From positions 12,458,790-12,522,789 of the forward strand of contig JAKZAN010000002.1 in NCBI GenBank assembly GCA_023053545.1: a stretch of 64,000 bases of DNA. Reading direction: 5' to 3'. Each line of letters opens with the position of its first letter. Position 1 is the first letter of the stretch. The notes beneath the pieces are model-generated. The model made no database searches. It was not told the origin of the DNA and was given only the letters and a program-made list of their open reading frames with translations. The position numbers and the translations under genes are program-made. This document shows, in pieces, positions 41,650 to 51,561 of this stretch. The DNA is from Lepidurus packardi (lineage: Eukaryota > Arthropoda > Branchiopoda > Notostraca > Triopsidae).

Positions 41650-43719
41650 TTACTGATCGTTAGCGATTTTCAGCAGATCTTTCATTCGGATAGTGAAAGC
41701 CTTCTTCTCGGCCACGATTAACTTGTGTATCTCATGCGAGTCGCTATTGCTCGATAGTTGTAACTCTTCACGTTTCTGGTCGATGCTCATGCCGGCTGTT
41801 TCGGCGTCAAAGGCGATCAACTGATTCAATTTGACAATGTTCGGCATGATGTACTTGGCCGAGACCTTCGTGTACATGCCAGCCATGCCGTGGATAAAGG
41901 ACGATGCTTGACTAGCATCTTTCGCCGAGACGTAGATCATTTGTAAGTTGGTCTGGGAATTAAGCAAGTCCACTTCCGTACTTGTTGCCTTGACGAGATC
42001 AAGGAATTTGTCCAAATCCTTATTCATGGACGATTTAACGACGCTTGCCACTTCTTCAAAGAGTACTAGGTTGGACCAGTGTTTTTTCAGCTGACTCAAG
42101 TTGTCCAACCCGACGTGCAAGAGTTTGATAGCTTCTCCATAGCGCATTTCTCTAGAATTCTTGCGCTTCAACTGGGTCTGGACTTCTATGTTTTTGAGGT
42201 TGTTCATCTCCATACGAACTCTAGCTTTTTCACGATTCTCGACCGCCATTTCGTTCTGCTTTTGGAGGGTATCCACTGTGTGCTTCCAGTTCTTGGAGGC
42301 TAATTCCGACCCTCGAAGGGACGTCGGCTGAACATTCGGCATCGACGTCGTTCTTCCTGAAGCGGGATTATTCATCGATTCAACAGTTTGTTTGAGTTCT
42401 TCAGCCTGTCTGAAGAAATCCCGGATCTGCTCTCTGACCTCTTTGGTATCGTTGAAACTTTCAGACGACAACAATCCTTCCAAAGTCTTCATGACTGTTA
42501 TTCCTGCTTGGCAGTTCTTCGCAACCATCTTACAACCGAGCGCTCCTTTGGCAATCTCGTCCAGCATGCTGATGTATTTCGCGGCGCTGTACTCCGACTT
42601 TATAGAGGAGTCCGTGTTCTTGAAATCCCTCTCTGCGAACTTGTTTAGTTCGCTGGCAATACCAAAGATCTTCAGGACGTTCTGAGAGTTCTCCAGCAAG
42701 CATTTGTTATCGAGGTTGACCTTCTCGGGAACGACAGCGGAGTGAGTACGCCGGACCGTACCAAAGCTGGAAAATGCGCGGCCTAAGACGGTTGCACCAA
42801 AGCAGACTATGTCTACAATTCCTTCAACAGTGTTAATGGCGGCGAGCTTCCAGTTGGGCTTATTGCGTATGGCATCGTAAACCTGGCCCTGTGTTTCCTC
42901 CACCTTTTTATCTTGATACTCTTTATCCTTCTTCGTATCTTCCAACTTGGTAGCAGTGTTGGTAGCCCTCACCTTCAACACTTCTTGCTCCTGATGGGCA
43001 TCGTCTCGCTGTTTTTCTGTCAAACCTTTAATAGCCTTGACGGCAATTAGCAACTCTCCCGTCAGTTTAATTAGTTGGTCAAAAATTTCAACGACTTCAT
43101 TGGAGCGGGTGGCGCTCTGCTCCGCTGTGGCTCGGATCTCTTCGAGTAGGATGGGGAGTATTTTGTCAATCATTTTCGTATTGTTGGACTCGAGGATCTG
43201 CTTCACTTGTTCCATGGTGGAAGGAATACCTTTCGTGTACAGGTAGATCTGGTGCATGTTGGTGTGAGCGGACCTGAAGGCTTCGAAGCCAGAGTTGCTG
43301 ATTTGGACGAGACTCGCCTTGAAACTCATAGGGTGCTTTATGAATTTGTAGCCAGCTTCTGGTTGGGCCCCGTTGAGAGAGAAGTCGGGCATGCTGGTCG
43401 CTATAGCCATTAGGTCCCCTAATATTCTGATACTGTTAAGTGCGGGGCTTAAGAGGTGTTCCCAGTCGAATTCATTGCCGAACGTCATGGGGAATGAATC
43501 TTCGTCCGAAATGTCTGAAAGAGCTGAAACAATCTGTTTAGCTATCTCGATCTTCTCGGTCACTGAAATCAAGAATCACAGCCTTAAACTAAAATATACT
43601 TTGACATTCAGTTAAAACTTAAGGGTGTGTCGTCTGTGCTTCTTTCCAGTGACCGAATCAACTACAGAAAAGCAAAGAAAGGCCAACTTACATGTTTCAG
43701 GTGCTATTTTTGTTCCCAT
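41650..43719 (-). CDS. Unrecognised 646-aa helical coiled-coil protein
   Basis: Two exons: 43692-43719 (28 nt, MGTKIAPET) and 41650-43562, with a 129-bp phase-1 intron (GTAAGT donor, TTTCAG acceptor); 646 aa. I do not recognise the family. Visible: almost entirely helix-forming sequence; no signal peptide; charged heptad-like stretches at about 190-240 (TEKQRDDAHQEQEVLK) and about 425-490; and between them, at about 246-277, a hydrophobic Gly/Ala-containing segment (LAAINTVEGIVDIVCFGATVLG) whose quoted part is split here only for length. Two long helical arms around a hydrophobic hairpin resemble the layout of alpha-helical pore-forming proteins, but that is an analogy from architecture, not a homology claim; a cytoskeletal or membrane-tethering coiled coil is equally possible. 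Codon use looks like the neighbouring host genes, and the intron argues against recent bacterial origin. Confidence 0.82.
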
Positions 43720-43844
43720 TGTAGTTATCCGTAGTTGGAACTTGGGTCAGCTTCCTACGTTGGGTAAAATCACACAGTTAGCATGCCGATTAAGAAAAAT
43801 GAACTTTAACTAACCAGCAAGGAGTTGGCTCTTTAACAATTTGA

Positions 43845-44035
43845 AGGAATGACGTGTTTCGACTATAGTCTTTTCTGTTGGAAGACAAGACACGATGTCA
43901 AGAAAAACAAAAACACGAAAAGCCAAACTGAAGTTCACGGAGTTAGCTTCACCAGGCTCAAATCTGCACTTAAAAAAAAAAAGAAGGAAATATCTATGGT
44001 GTTCCGGATAAATGCGAATCCGGAAGGGATGACTA
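43845..44035 (-). pseudogene. Fragment related to the membrane-segment ORF at 61278
   Basis: Aligns in the same orientation with about 61335-61495: shared CTGTTGGAAGACAAGACACG, ACGAAAA-CCAAACTGAA, GTTAGC and a CGGAT-T-GCGAATCC end. On the minus strand the 61-kb copy reads a hydrophobic TLSSSVWFFVLLVLVTSCLVFQQR; here the matching frame has a stop and a poly-T expansion (poly-A at 43973-43983 on the plus strand). It looks like a decayed copy of the same exon or repeat. Confidence 0.55.
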
Positions 44036-44329
44036 AGGACTTGACCTGCTTTGACTTGACTCATGGGACATCGACATCGACTGGGTGACGTTTTATGGGT
44101 TCAAGGGAAAACTGCACCTACGTTTTTGGATATTTCAAGAATTAGGGAAAACAGACCCTTGGTAGTTGCTAGACAAGAAAGGTAGAGAGGGGACAGTGAG
44201 ACGAGACGGACGAAAGTATAGTCGAGTTGAAGTGTGTTTGGATTGTTTGGAAGTTTTAAGAGTGAAAATAAAGACGTTAGCCCTATGTATGTGTCGTGTT
44301 AGCTTAAAACCTGCGCATATATAACATTT

Positions 44330-44348
44330 TGGTGCCGAAACGCGGGAA
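44330..44348 (+). other. Primer-binding site of the BEL element
   Basis: TGGTGCCGAAACGCGGG, the TGG-initial sequence complementary to a tRNA 3' end, placed where LTR elements put it: just inside the left LTR and 14 bp ahead of the first ATG. Confidence 0.8.
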
Positions 44349-44361
44349 TTCTGAAGTAATT

Positions 44362-47300
44362 ATGTCGAAAAACGCACTTACGGAGGCCGCGAGAGCTCTT
44401 CCCGCAGGAGGAAGACAAGAAGATCAGCGCATTCCCGCTGAAAGTCGTGTTGTGGCTGATCCTCCTCATCCCGGACCTTCCAGAGAGATCTTGAGTAGAC
44501 AAGCCGAAGATTCCAGCGATGAAGAACATGGCGTTCCTGAAGAACCGCATGTCGTAAAAGCGCTTCGAACCCAATCGAAGGCGCAAACAACCAGACTTCT
44601 GAGCAAAATCCACAAAGCAATCGACGAAAAATCGTCCCGGTCGCTTATCAAAGACTACCGAACGCAACTCGTAGAGCGTCTTCAAGAATGTACAGAGCTC
44701 AACGAAAGACTTGTCCAAGCGGAAGCTGAGCACATGATTTTCGGACAAGAACGCTTAACTTGGATCGCTGACGTTGAAGCCTCCTTCAACAGTTGCTATG
44801 TGGCTATTGACAAATATATTCGCTCACGGGCCGGCAGCTCAGCAGCGTCCACAGTGGCATCGATAGCCCCGTCTCAACGCTCGCAAATGTCAAGAGGTAG
44901 CACCAACACCTCTCATTCTTCCAGGCTGCAGCTTGTGCGACAAGAACGGCAATTAGCAGAGCTTGAGCTGAACCAACTCCAGACGAATGCCAGGGAGGAA
45001 GCAGCTGAGGAGAGGAGACTTAGGGAGCTTGAAATCGAGCGGCAGGAGTTGCTGAAGAGGAAGAAACAACGAGAGCTTCAAGATTTGATCGAGAAGCAAC
45101 GTGCAGAGGAGCAGATTCTCGTAACATCCTTGAACCCTGTACCCGATACGCAAGTTAGTCCCAACACCTCTATTCCCCATCCAGTTGGAAATCCTCCGCC
45201 TGTCCTTAACCTTGGTGCAAGCTCGGCCTTGACTGCTACGAATCAACAGCCCATGGTAACCTCGTCGCTGCCCTTAAGCGTGCCGTCTTCTACGAATTAC
45301 CTGATTGCCTTGCCACCCATAACCCCAAACGAGGCTTGGATTTATTCCTCGGAAACACCTCCTTCGAAGTCGTCGCATAGCTGCAAGGCCGCGCAAATGC
45401 AGAAGATAGACATCATGCATTTTTCCCGGAACCCTAAAGACTGGCCATTGCTCATCTCTACGTTTAAGTCCATGGTCCACGACGTACTGGAAACTGATGA
45501 CCAACGCATGGCGGTTCTCCGACAATTACTCGACCCGAAGGTGCGGAAAACCGTCCGGGGAGCTCTAAACAACCCGGTGCTATACCGAAGAGCTTTGGAG
45601 AAGCTCCACCGGAAATACGGTCACCCGCAAAAGGTCACGAATGCCTGTTTGCGAAGCGCGCTGAAGTACCCCAAGTTCAAAGAAAACGATTTTGAGGCAT
45701 TGGAAGGGTTCTCCGAAGAGCTTCATAATGCCGTAGACACCCTTATCGCTTCTGGTCACGACAACGAGTTGAAGTCCACAGTTTTGGTGCAACAGCTGAA
45801 GGACAAGCTGCCACTGACACTGATGAGCCAATGGGGAGAGGAGATCGAAAGGCTCAAGCCACGATCTGCGCATCTTCTGGATTTCGACTCCTGGCTGGAG
45901 ACCAAAGTGGAGTCTGCAAGCAACGTCCGCACATTGCCCGATACCGACGATTCCGACGACGAGAAGGATAGCCACAAGGCGAAATCTAAGCGCGGATCAC
46001 GGAAGTCGAAGGGAAAGGGAAAAGACCCCAGGGTGGTCAACGTACTTGCTACTGGCCGCGAAGATAATTCTGAATGCGCTTATTGTAAAAAGCCTAAGCA
46101 CGAAATTGCTGTTTGTAGGTCCTTCGCGGCGCTGTCGGCAGAAGAACGAGCCTGTCAAGCGAAGGACAAAGGACTTTGTTTCCGCTGCTTGGGAGATGGA
46201 CACCTGGCCAAGGATTGCTCTGCGAAGGCTGTTTGTGGAGAAGCCGGGTGCAAAGCCAAGCACCAAACTTTACTTCACCGACCCCCTAGGTACTCCAGAA
46301 AAAGCGAAGCCAAGATCCCAGCGACATCTAGCCAAGACTCCATTGCTGTGAACAACGTGAGCTGCCACAAGAACGAAGACTCTCCCCCATGGCTGAAGCG
46401 CCGCAAGGTGTCTCTACTTTGTATCGTACCAGTCCAACTACGAGCTAATGGTAGAAGAATCGACACGTTCGCCCTTCTAGACCCCGGATGCGATGGAACG
46501 CTTATCCACCAAGACATGGCCCGCAAACTGAACCTGAAGGGCCCGATGGAAGAAGCAGACCTCAAGACGTTCAAGGGGAGCGATTCCATGATGGTCCAAA
46601 CGGTGTATTTTCTTATTGCCTCGCTAGATGGGAAAAACGTCTTTTTAGCTGATGAAGCTACGGCAGTTCCGACGCTGGTATCGACCTTCCGCAAGAGGAA
46701 TATTCCCCATCTTAAGAAAGTCTGGCCGCATTTGCAAGATCTGCCATTGAACGAAGCTGAGCCTGGCGAGGTAACCGTTTTCATTGGCACTGACGTACCA
46801 GAAGCTCTTGATTTTGATGATATCCGAAAACCGCCTCCTGGAGTCAGAGGGCCACGCGCGCTGTTTACTCCTTTTGGATGGAGCCTGAGAGGACCAGTCC
46901 AAGTCGAGTCTGTGTTCCCCACCAAGCGGCATATCATGAACATAACTTTCGATGACCTTCATGAGAGCGTGAAGTCCTTTTGGACGACCGAATCACTAGG
47001 AGTTACACCCACAGCATGCAAGATGATATCGGAAACATTAGCTTCCTTCCCGGCTGAAGACCGCGTTGACCCGAATATGGACCTGGATTTAGACCGACTG
47101 CCCGTAGAAAGGACTCTTGGCGTCTGGTGGAATGCTGAGACAGACAGCTTTGCATTCCGCGTAAAGCATATGCCCGCGAAATCGACAAAGCGGGAAATAC
47201 TGCGCATTGTGGCGAGCGTGTTTGATCCTATCGGATTCCTGGTTCCAAACACCTTGACGGCCAAAACCCTGTTGCAAGAGCTTTGGAGGTTTGACCTGCG

Positions 47301-47931
47301 GTGGGACGACGAAATTCCCGAAAGCCTAGCTGCACGTTGGAGTTGTTGGCTGTCCGACATCCGAAAACTGGAAGCTGCTACTATCCCGCGATGCCTGCAA
47401 CCCGTGCTCAACCCTCATTCCGTCCAACTTCATGTATTTGCTGACGCATCGGAGCTTGCCTTTGGGGTCGTAGCTTACTTACGCGTCTCAGGCTCAACCG
47501 AGATCACGACTAGCTTTGTTACAGCTAAATCCCGTGTGGCACCCTTGCGGCAGCTTACTATTCCTCGCCTCGAACTCCAAGGAGCCCTGCTAGCCGCCCG
47601 AATGGCCCACACAGTTTCCACGGAACTAAGACTAAAGCTTGACGAGATTCATTTTTGGACTGACTCGTCTACGGTTTTAAGTTGGATTTACTCGAAGACC
47701 TGCAAATTTAAAACTTTTGTGGCCAATAGGGTTACCGAGATCCTGGAATTAACTAAGGCCAGCCAGTGGAAACATGTTCCGGGAATGATGAACCCAGCTG
47801 ACGACTGTTCCCGAGGGTTAGAGGCAGGTATCTTAATTCCACCGAACCGATGGTTCAACGGGCCGGCCTTCCTCCAGCGCCCGCCGCGCAAGTTCAAAAC
47901 GAACCTGACAACACCGATCCCGAAGTTTTAA
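44362..47931 (+). CDS. BEL/Pao Gag-Pol polyprotein lacking reverse transcriptase
   Basis: 1189-aa open frame from the first ATG (44362). In order: coiled, Glu/Arg-rich N-terminus (residues about 170-260); DUF1759 gag-like region at about 345-545 (NPKDWPLLISTFKSMV); two zinc knuckles CAYCKKPKHEIAVC (about 572) and CFRCLGDGHLAKDC (about 605); retroviral-type aspartic protease with LLDPGCDGTLI (about 705), where DPG stands in place of the usual D[ST]G; then RGPVQ...FWTTESLGV, after which the reverse transcriptase core with its YxDD box is absent; the frame resumes at LPVERTLGVWWN and continues through the A17/Pao region (FDPIGFLVP) and RNase H (FADASE, PRLELQGALLAARM, WTDSSTVLSWI). The deletion preserves frame, as does the whole ORF. 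Ends by frameshift at about 47885; the lost frame continues in the next entry. Confidence 0.9.
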   Translation: MSKNALTEAARALPAGGRQEDQRIPAESRVVADPPHPGPSREILSRQAEDSSDEEHGVPEEPHVVKALRTQSKAQTTRLLSKIHKAIDEKSSRSLIKDYRTQLVERLQECTELNERLVQAEAEHMIFGQERLTWIADVEASFNSCYVAIDKYIRSRAGSSAASTVASIAPSQRSQMSRGSTNTSHSSRLQLVRQERQLAELELNQLQTNAREEAAEERRLRELEIERQELLKRKKQRELQDLIEKQRAEEQILVTSLNPVPDTQVSPNTSIPHPVGNPPPVLNLGASSALTATNQQPMVTSSLPLSVPSSTNYLIALPPITPNEAWIYSSETPPSKSSHSCKAAQMQKIDIMHFSRNPKDWPLLISTFKSMVHDVLETDDQRMAVLRQLLDPKVRKTVRGALNNPVLYRRALEKLHRKYGHPQKVTNACLRSALKYPKFKENDFEALEGFSEELHNAVDTLIASGHDNELKSTVLVQQLKDKLPLTLMSQWGEEIERLKPRSAHLLDFDSWLETKVESASNVRTLPDTDDSDDEKDSHKAKSKRGSRKSKGKGKDPRVVNVLATGREDNSECAYCKKPKHEIAVCRSFAALSAEERACQAKDKGLCFRCLGDGHLAKDCSAKAVCGEAGCKAKHQTLLHRPPRYSRKSEAKIPATSSQDSIAVNNVSCHKNEDSPPWLKRRKVSLLCIVPVQLRANGRRIDTFALLDPGCDGTLIHQDMARKLNLKGPMEEADLKTFKGSDSMMVQTVYFLIASLDGKNVFLADEATAVPTLVSTFRKRNIPHLKKVWPHLQDLPLNEAEPGEVTVFIGTDVPEALDFDDIRKPPPGVRGPRALFTPFGWSLRGPVQVESVFPTKRHIMNITFDDLHESVKSFWTTESLGVTPTACKMISETLASFPAEDRVDPNMDLDLDRLPVERTLGVWWNAETDSFAFRVKHMPAKSTKREILRIVASVFDPIGFLVPNTLTAKTLLQELWRFDLRWDDEIPESLAARWSCWLSDIRKLEAATIPRCLQPVLNPHSVQLHVFADASELAFGVVAYLRVSGSTEITTSFVTAKSRVAPLRQLTIPRLELQGALLAARMAHTVSTELRLKLDEIHFWTDSSTVLSWIYSKTCKFKTFVANRVTEILELTKASQWKHVPGMMNPADDCSRGLEAGILIPPNRWFNGPAFLQRPPRKFKTNLTTPIPKF

Positions 47932-48194
47932 CATTGATGATAGCCAATATTACAATAGATCGGAGTGAGCCGCTTGAAGGTCTGAAAAGCACGTCAGACT
48001 TACATAGACTGAAGCGGACCCTGGCATGGGTTCTTCGTTTTATCAAGAATTCGCGACCTTCTAAGTTTCCGGTGTTGAGGGGGCCCCTGACAGTTGCCGA
48101 ATGCAGAGACGCTTTCATAGAGTTCATCAAACTGGAACAAAGACGTCTTTTTTCGTCTGATTATAACTATATATATTCGCCAGGCTTGCATTAA
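47886..48194 (+). pseudogene. Frameshifted continuation of the BEL polyprotein
   Basis: The +1-shifted frame after the RNase H region reads AQVQNEPDNTDPEV and TSDLHRLKRTLAWVLRFI, then GPLTVAECRDAFIEFIKLEQ, the linker that normally leads into the integrase zinc-binding domain in BEL/Pao elements. It stops at 48194 with no integrase, so the element is cut off here. Confidence 0.8.
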
Positions 48195-48374
48195 CTTTTA
48201 AATATAATACAAAGAAATAAATACAATGCAAACTTCTAGGGAATACAAGTCAATGGGCAATGGGCGAACCGTCAAATTTCTATAAATCGAAGAAAAGAAG
48301 GATGCTATCCTCACACTGTACACTGTCTGAGTCCATACATTATAGTTATAGAAGTTTCAACATGTAAATAATAT

Positions 48375-48450
48375 AAGTCCATGACCGCGTGGATAACTCG
48401 CACGACTGGGGACCCAAAGGTCCTCGGTTCGATTCCCGGTCGAGGCACTT
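48375..48450 (+). repeat. tRNA-derived SINE head
   Basis: Pol III promoter boxes at tRNA-like spacing: A box TGACCGCGTGG (48382-48392) and B box GGTTCGATTCC (48426-48436). The putative acceptor stems do not pair and the anticodon arm is too long, so this is not a working tRNA gene. It is followed by a small hairpin (ATTTCGTCGAAAAAACGAAAT at about 48451) and a large hairpin (48480-48624), giving the head-plus-body form of a SINE. Confidence 0.7.
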
Positions 48451-48479
48451 TATTTCGTCGAAAAAACGAAATATTTAAT

Positions 48480-48624
48480 GGCTCCCTTTCCCTGTACCAT
48501 ATGCCTTCCCGGCAAGGTTCCTATTCCCATATTCGAAATTGTGATGCTTCGGCATTACGAGCTCGAATATCGTGGATAGGAAACCGAGCAGGGGAGTTGG
48601 GAACAGGGAAAAGGGGCGAGGCTC
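48480..48624. repeat. Long imperfect hairpin beside the SINE head
   Basis: Left arm about 48480-48537 (CTCCCTTTCCCTGT ... TCCTATTCCCATATTCGA) pairs with right arm about 48566-48624 (TCGAATATCGTGGATAGGA ... ACAGGGAAAAGGGGCGAG), arms of roughly 58 bp with mismatches, loop of about 28 bp. The strongest pairing is at the loop end. Could be the SINE body or an independent foldback. Confidence 0.75.
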
Positions 48625-49793
48625 TCAATTTTTGACGATTTTTCAAGGGGACCCCCTTGATCGTGCAGGGATCCTTATGGAAAAAAGCCCAGAAAACGCT
48701 TTCCCAGCTCGAAAAGGAGCCACGCCCCCTTTTTGGTCCAATCCACCAATAGGATTCGTCCATTTTTTAGGCCCCGCCCACTTTTTAGCGGATTTTTTTG
48801 AGAAAACACGCAAAAACATTCAAAATTGTCACTTTTATTGCAAAAATTACAGATAATACAAAAAGGATATTTATGGAAACTAGATTTTACGGGGAACATT
48901 TTGGTACAACAAATAAGGAATTCCAGTGGGAAGCAAAACACCTCATTTGCACAATATTAGAATCCCAATTTTCAGAGCTAAAAAAATCACAGAACAAAAA
49001 TTCGAACAGATTTAGAAGGCAGCACTAGAACAATGTTTCTGGAGGGAAATATTTTTACAAGAAAAACAAAAAAATATGAAGCAATTCTTCTCAAAACTTT
49101 TTACAATAATACACAACGTCGAACCCACAGGGTGCTTTGCAGATTTGGAAGACATATTTGCAAGCCGCCGGATTGTGACACAAGGCCGACGAGTCCATAA
49201 TCTTGTAAGGGACCAAATTAAAGTTACGAAAATGACGAGCAAATTGGTCCGATCCTGGACGCTGATTTCAAATGGAGAATCACAATCATTTCCTGCTTGA
49301 TCAGATCTTCTGCCTAACAAAAGTTGTGTCATCTACTGTTTGTCGCTCTTCCATTGTAATTCACCATTATTACATCCTTATTTATATGTGAAACTAATTC
49401 ACCTTCTGGAAGCTAGACGATGGAGGTTCTGCGGTTCTCTGACATGCTGCGGACAAATTCGCATCATGGGAACGAGGCAATACCGCGATGGATCACTTGA
49501 GATTGTTACTTCATTTCCACTTCCACTATAATAAGATAAAAAAAAGACCAATTAATCAAATTGTTAAACGCATTCAAAAGAAAACTTACTTTTCGCTTTC
49601 CTTTCCGGTCCTGGCAAAGAACTAAACCTGCAGTAGATTCGCATCCCTGGCCATCAGCCAGCGCGCAATGCTGGCGTCTCTCACCTCGTTGATGTTGATA
49701 ATCAGCCAATCCCTCCAGACAGGGTTCCAGGCGTTGTAGCCACAAAAGTGAACACCGATATCGCAGGACGAACACGGATATCGCACTGATTAG
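48625..49793. other. Non-coding stretch, repeat-like
   Basis: No supportable gene. Short palindrome TCAAGGGGACCCCCTTGA at about 48645. Minus-strand GT and AG-like sites near 49586 and 49530 would join two short open segments, but nothing in them is recognisable. Confidence 0.45.
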
Positions 49794-50535
49794 GTTAGCC
49801 ACCGCCATAATTAACGTTCGAACTGCCCGCCAAAGACCGCCACTGCTGTCTATGGTTAGCCACCGCCCAATTGAAAACCTCCAACGATGTTTTCAAAAGG
49901 AATTGCCCGCCAAAGACCGCCACTGTTGTCTATGGTTAGCCACCGCCCTATTGAAAACCTCCAACGATGTTTTCAAAAGGAATTGCCCGCCAAAGACCGC
50001 CACTGTTGTCTATGGTTAGCCACCGCCCTAATGAAAACCTCCAACGATGTTTTCAAGAGGAATTGCCCGCCAAAGACCGCCACTGCTGTCTATGGTTAGC
50101 CGCCGCCCTATTGAAAACCTCCAACGATGTTTTCAAAAGGAATTGCCCGCCAAAGACCGCCACTGCTGTCTTAGGTTAGCCACCATCACAATGAAAACCA
50201 CCCAACGATATCTTCATCATGAATTGTCCGCCAAAGACCGCCACTGCTGTCTAAGGCTAGCCACCACCCTATTGAAAACCTCCAACGATGTTTTCAAAAG
50301 GAATTGCCCGCCAAAGACCGCCACTGCTGTCTATGGTTAGCCACCGACCTAATGAAAACCTCCAACGATGTTTTCAATAGAAGTTGCCCGCCAAAGACCG
50401 CCACTGCTGTCTATGGTTAGCCACCGCGATATTGAAAACCTCCAACGATGTTTTCAATAGAAGTTGCCCGCCAAAGACCGCCAATGCTGTCTATGGTTAG
50501 CCACCGCCATAGTGAAGACCTCAACGATGCTCGCC
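49794..50535. repeat. 80-bp tandem repeat, about nine copies
   Basis: Landmark GGTTAGC recurs at 49854, 49934, 50014 and so on every 80 bp (81 in one unit), with a shorter first unit at 49794. Each unit has AACGATGTTTTCAA, TTGCCCGCCAAAGACCGCC and CTGTCTATGGTTAGCC. Units 2-5 are nearly identical; the sixth (about 50174-50254) is the most diverged. Because 80 is not a multiple of three, frames rotate between units, so the long open frames across it are an artefact of a repeat with few stops rather than a protein. Confidence 0.95.
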
Positions 50536-50839
50536 TGAAAGAAACAATGAGTAGTAAAAACTTATAAATGTAAATTAAAGTGCTACAACAATCACTTCGA
50601 AGCTCCCCATGAACTTTAAACTGAAATCGGATTCGTTAGAAGTTGACCTCTTGGCACAGGATTACTGCCTCTTCCCCTTCATTTCGCCACCGAAAACTAG
50701 AAGAAAAGGGAAAAATATCAGTACTCATGAAATCAATTCATAAACAAAATGTTTAAAACTTACAAATACGTGTGAACAAACACATCCGCAGAGGAAGGCT
50801 CCCAAAACCGGTGAAAACGCAAAACGTATGAAAAGGATC

Positions 50840-51009
50840 AAACTTGTCCTGATTCGCGTTTGTAGACTTCCGGTAACACATAAAAAACAACAACACAAAT
50901 TGCATAAAACATGTGAAAGCAGAAGGACTATGGAGAAGGAGAAAAACTTGCCGAGTTTTGTGTTTGTAGACTTCCGACAGACAAATAAAAAACAACAACA
51001 CAAGTTGCA
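50840..51009. repeat. Direct duplication, units of about 65 bp
   Basis: Copies at about 50840-50904 and 50944-51009, both with AAACTTG, TTTGTAGACTTCCG, ATAAAAAACAACAACACAA and TTGCA, about 104 bp apart. Confidence 0.85.
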
Positions 51010-51371
51010 CACGTTTGAGACGTTCGTCAAGTCGACCTCACTTCTGCATTTCCGGTTCGGTACATTGTATGAGCGTCGCAACACCCAGTTGTCCTCCCCC
51101 TTTCGCCACCTTCCACCCAGTTTAGTCGATTAACGTTACCAAAGAACCTGCAACGAAACGTAAAATAGAAAAAAGTAAGTTCGAAATGTATACAAACGAA
51201 GCAAAATCTAACGACATGGGAAAGTAAAAGATTATGTTTTACCTCGACTTCGCGAACACTCCGACTTACAAAAGTTGACTTTAGCATCGCAGGCAATCTT
51301 GGAAACAACGCTGAATGCGAAGAAAGCTCACCAAGGGACCAACCCGAAGAACGGTCTATCGCGGCACTTTT

Positions 51372-51561
51372 CACTCTTGGAAACACTGGGATTTGAAGAA
51401 GGAGCATGAAGGAATCCCGAAGATCAGGCAAATGGGCGAAACTTCCACAGAAGAAACTTCCATCTGCACTTTCCGCTCTTGAAAACACCGGGATTTGAAG
51501 AAAGGGGCATGAAGAAATTGCCTGATCCCAAGGATCAGGCAAATGGGCGAAACTTCCATCC
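51372..51561. repeat. Direct duplication, units of about 80-88 bp
   Basis: Copies at about 51372-51450 and 51474-51561, sharing CTCTTG-AAACAC, GGGATTTGAAGAA, GGCATGAA/AGCATGAA and GATCAGGCAAATGGGCGAAA. The second carries a small insertion that makes a palindromic CCTGATCCCAAGGATCAGG. Confidence 0.85.

Larger units (their letters stand above)
44330..48197 (+). mobile_element. BEL/Pao LTR retrotransposon, internally deleted and 3' truncated
   Basis: A primer-binding site (44330-44348, TGGTGCCGAAACGCGGG) directly follows what should be the end of a 5' LTR (AATAAAG at about 44268 and CATATATAACA at 44316-44326 fit its 3' part); the LTR start is not resolved. Then come one long ORF and a short frameshifted continuation. 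Reverse transcriptase, integrase and a 3' LTR are missing. Order of what remains, DUF1759 gag - zinc knuckles - aspartic protease - Pao/A17 region - RNase H, is that of BEL/Pao elements. It cannot move on its own. Confidence 0.88.

Noticed and set aside
48375-48450. A functional tRNA gene
   Set aside because: A and B boxes fit, but acceptor arms do not pair and the anticodon arm is too long.
49887-50340. Plus-strand peptides with repeated AKDRHCCLWLA units
   Set aside because: The 80-bp period rotates the frame, so no single protein is encoded; better explained as a minisatellite.
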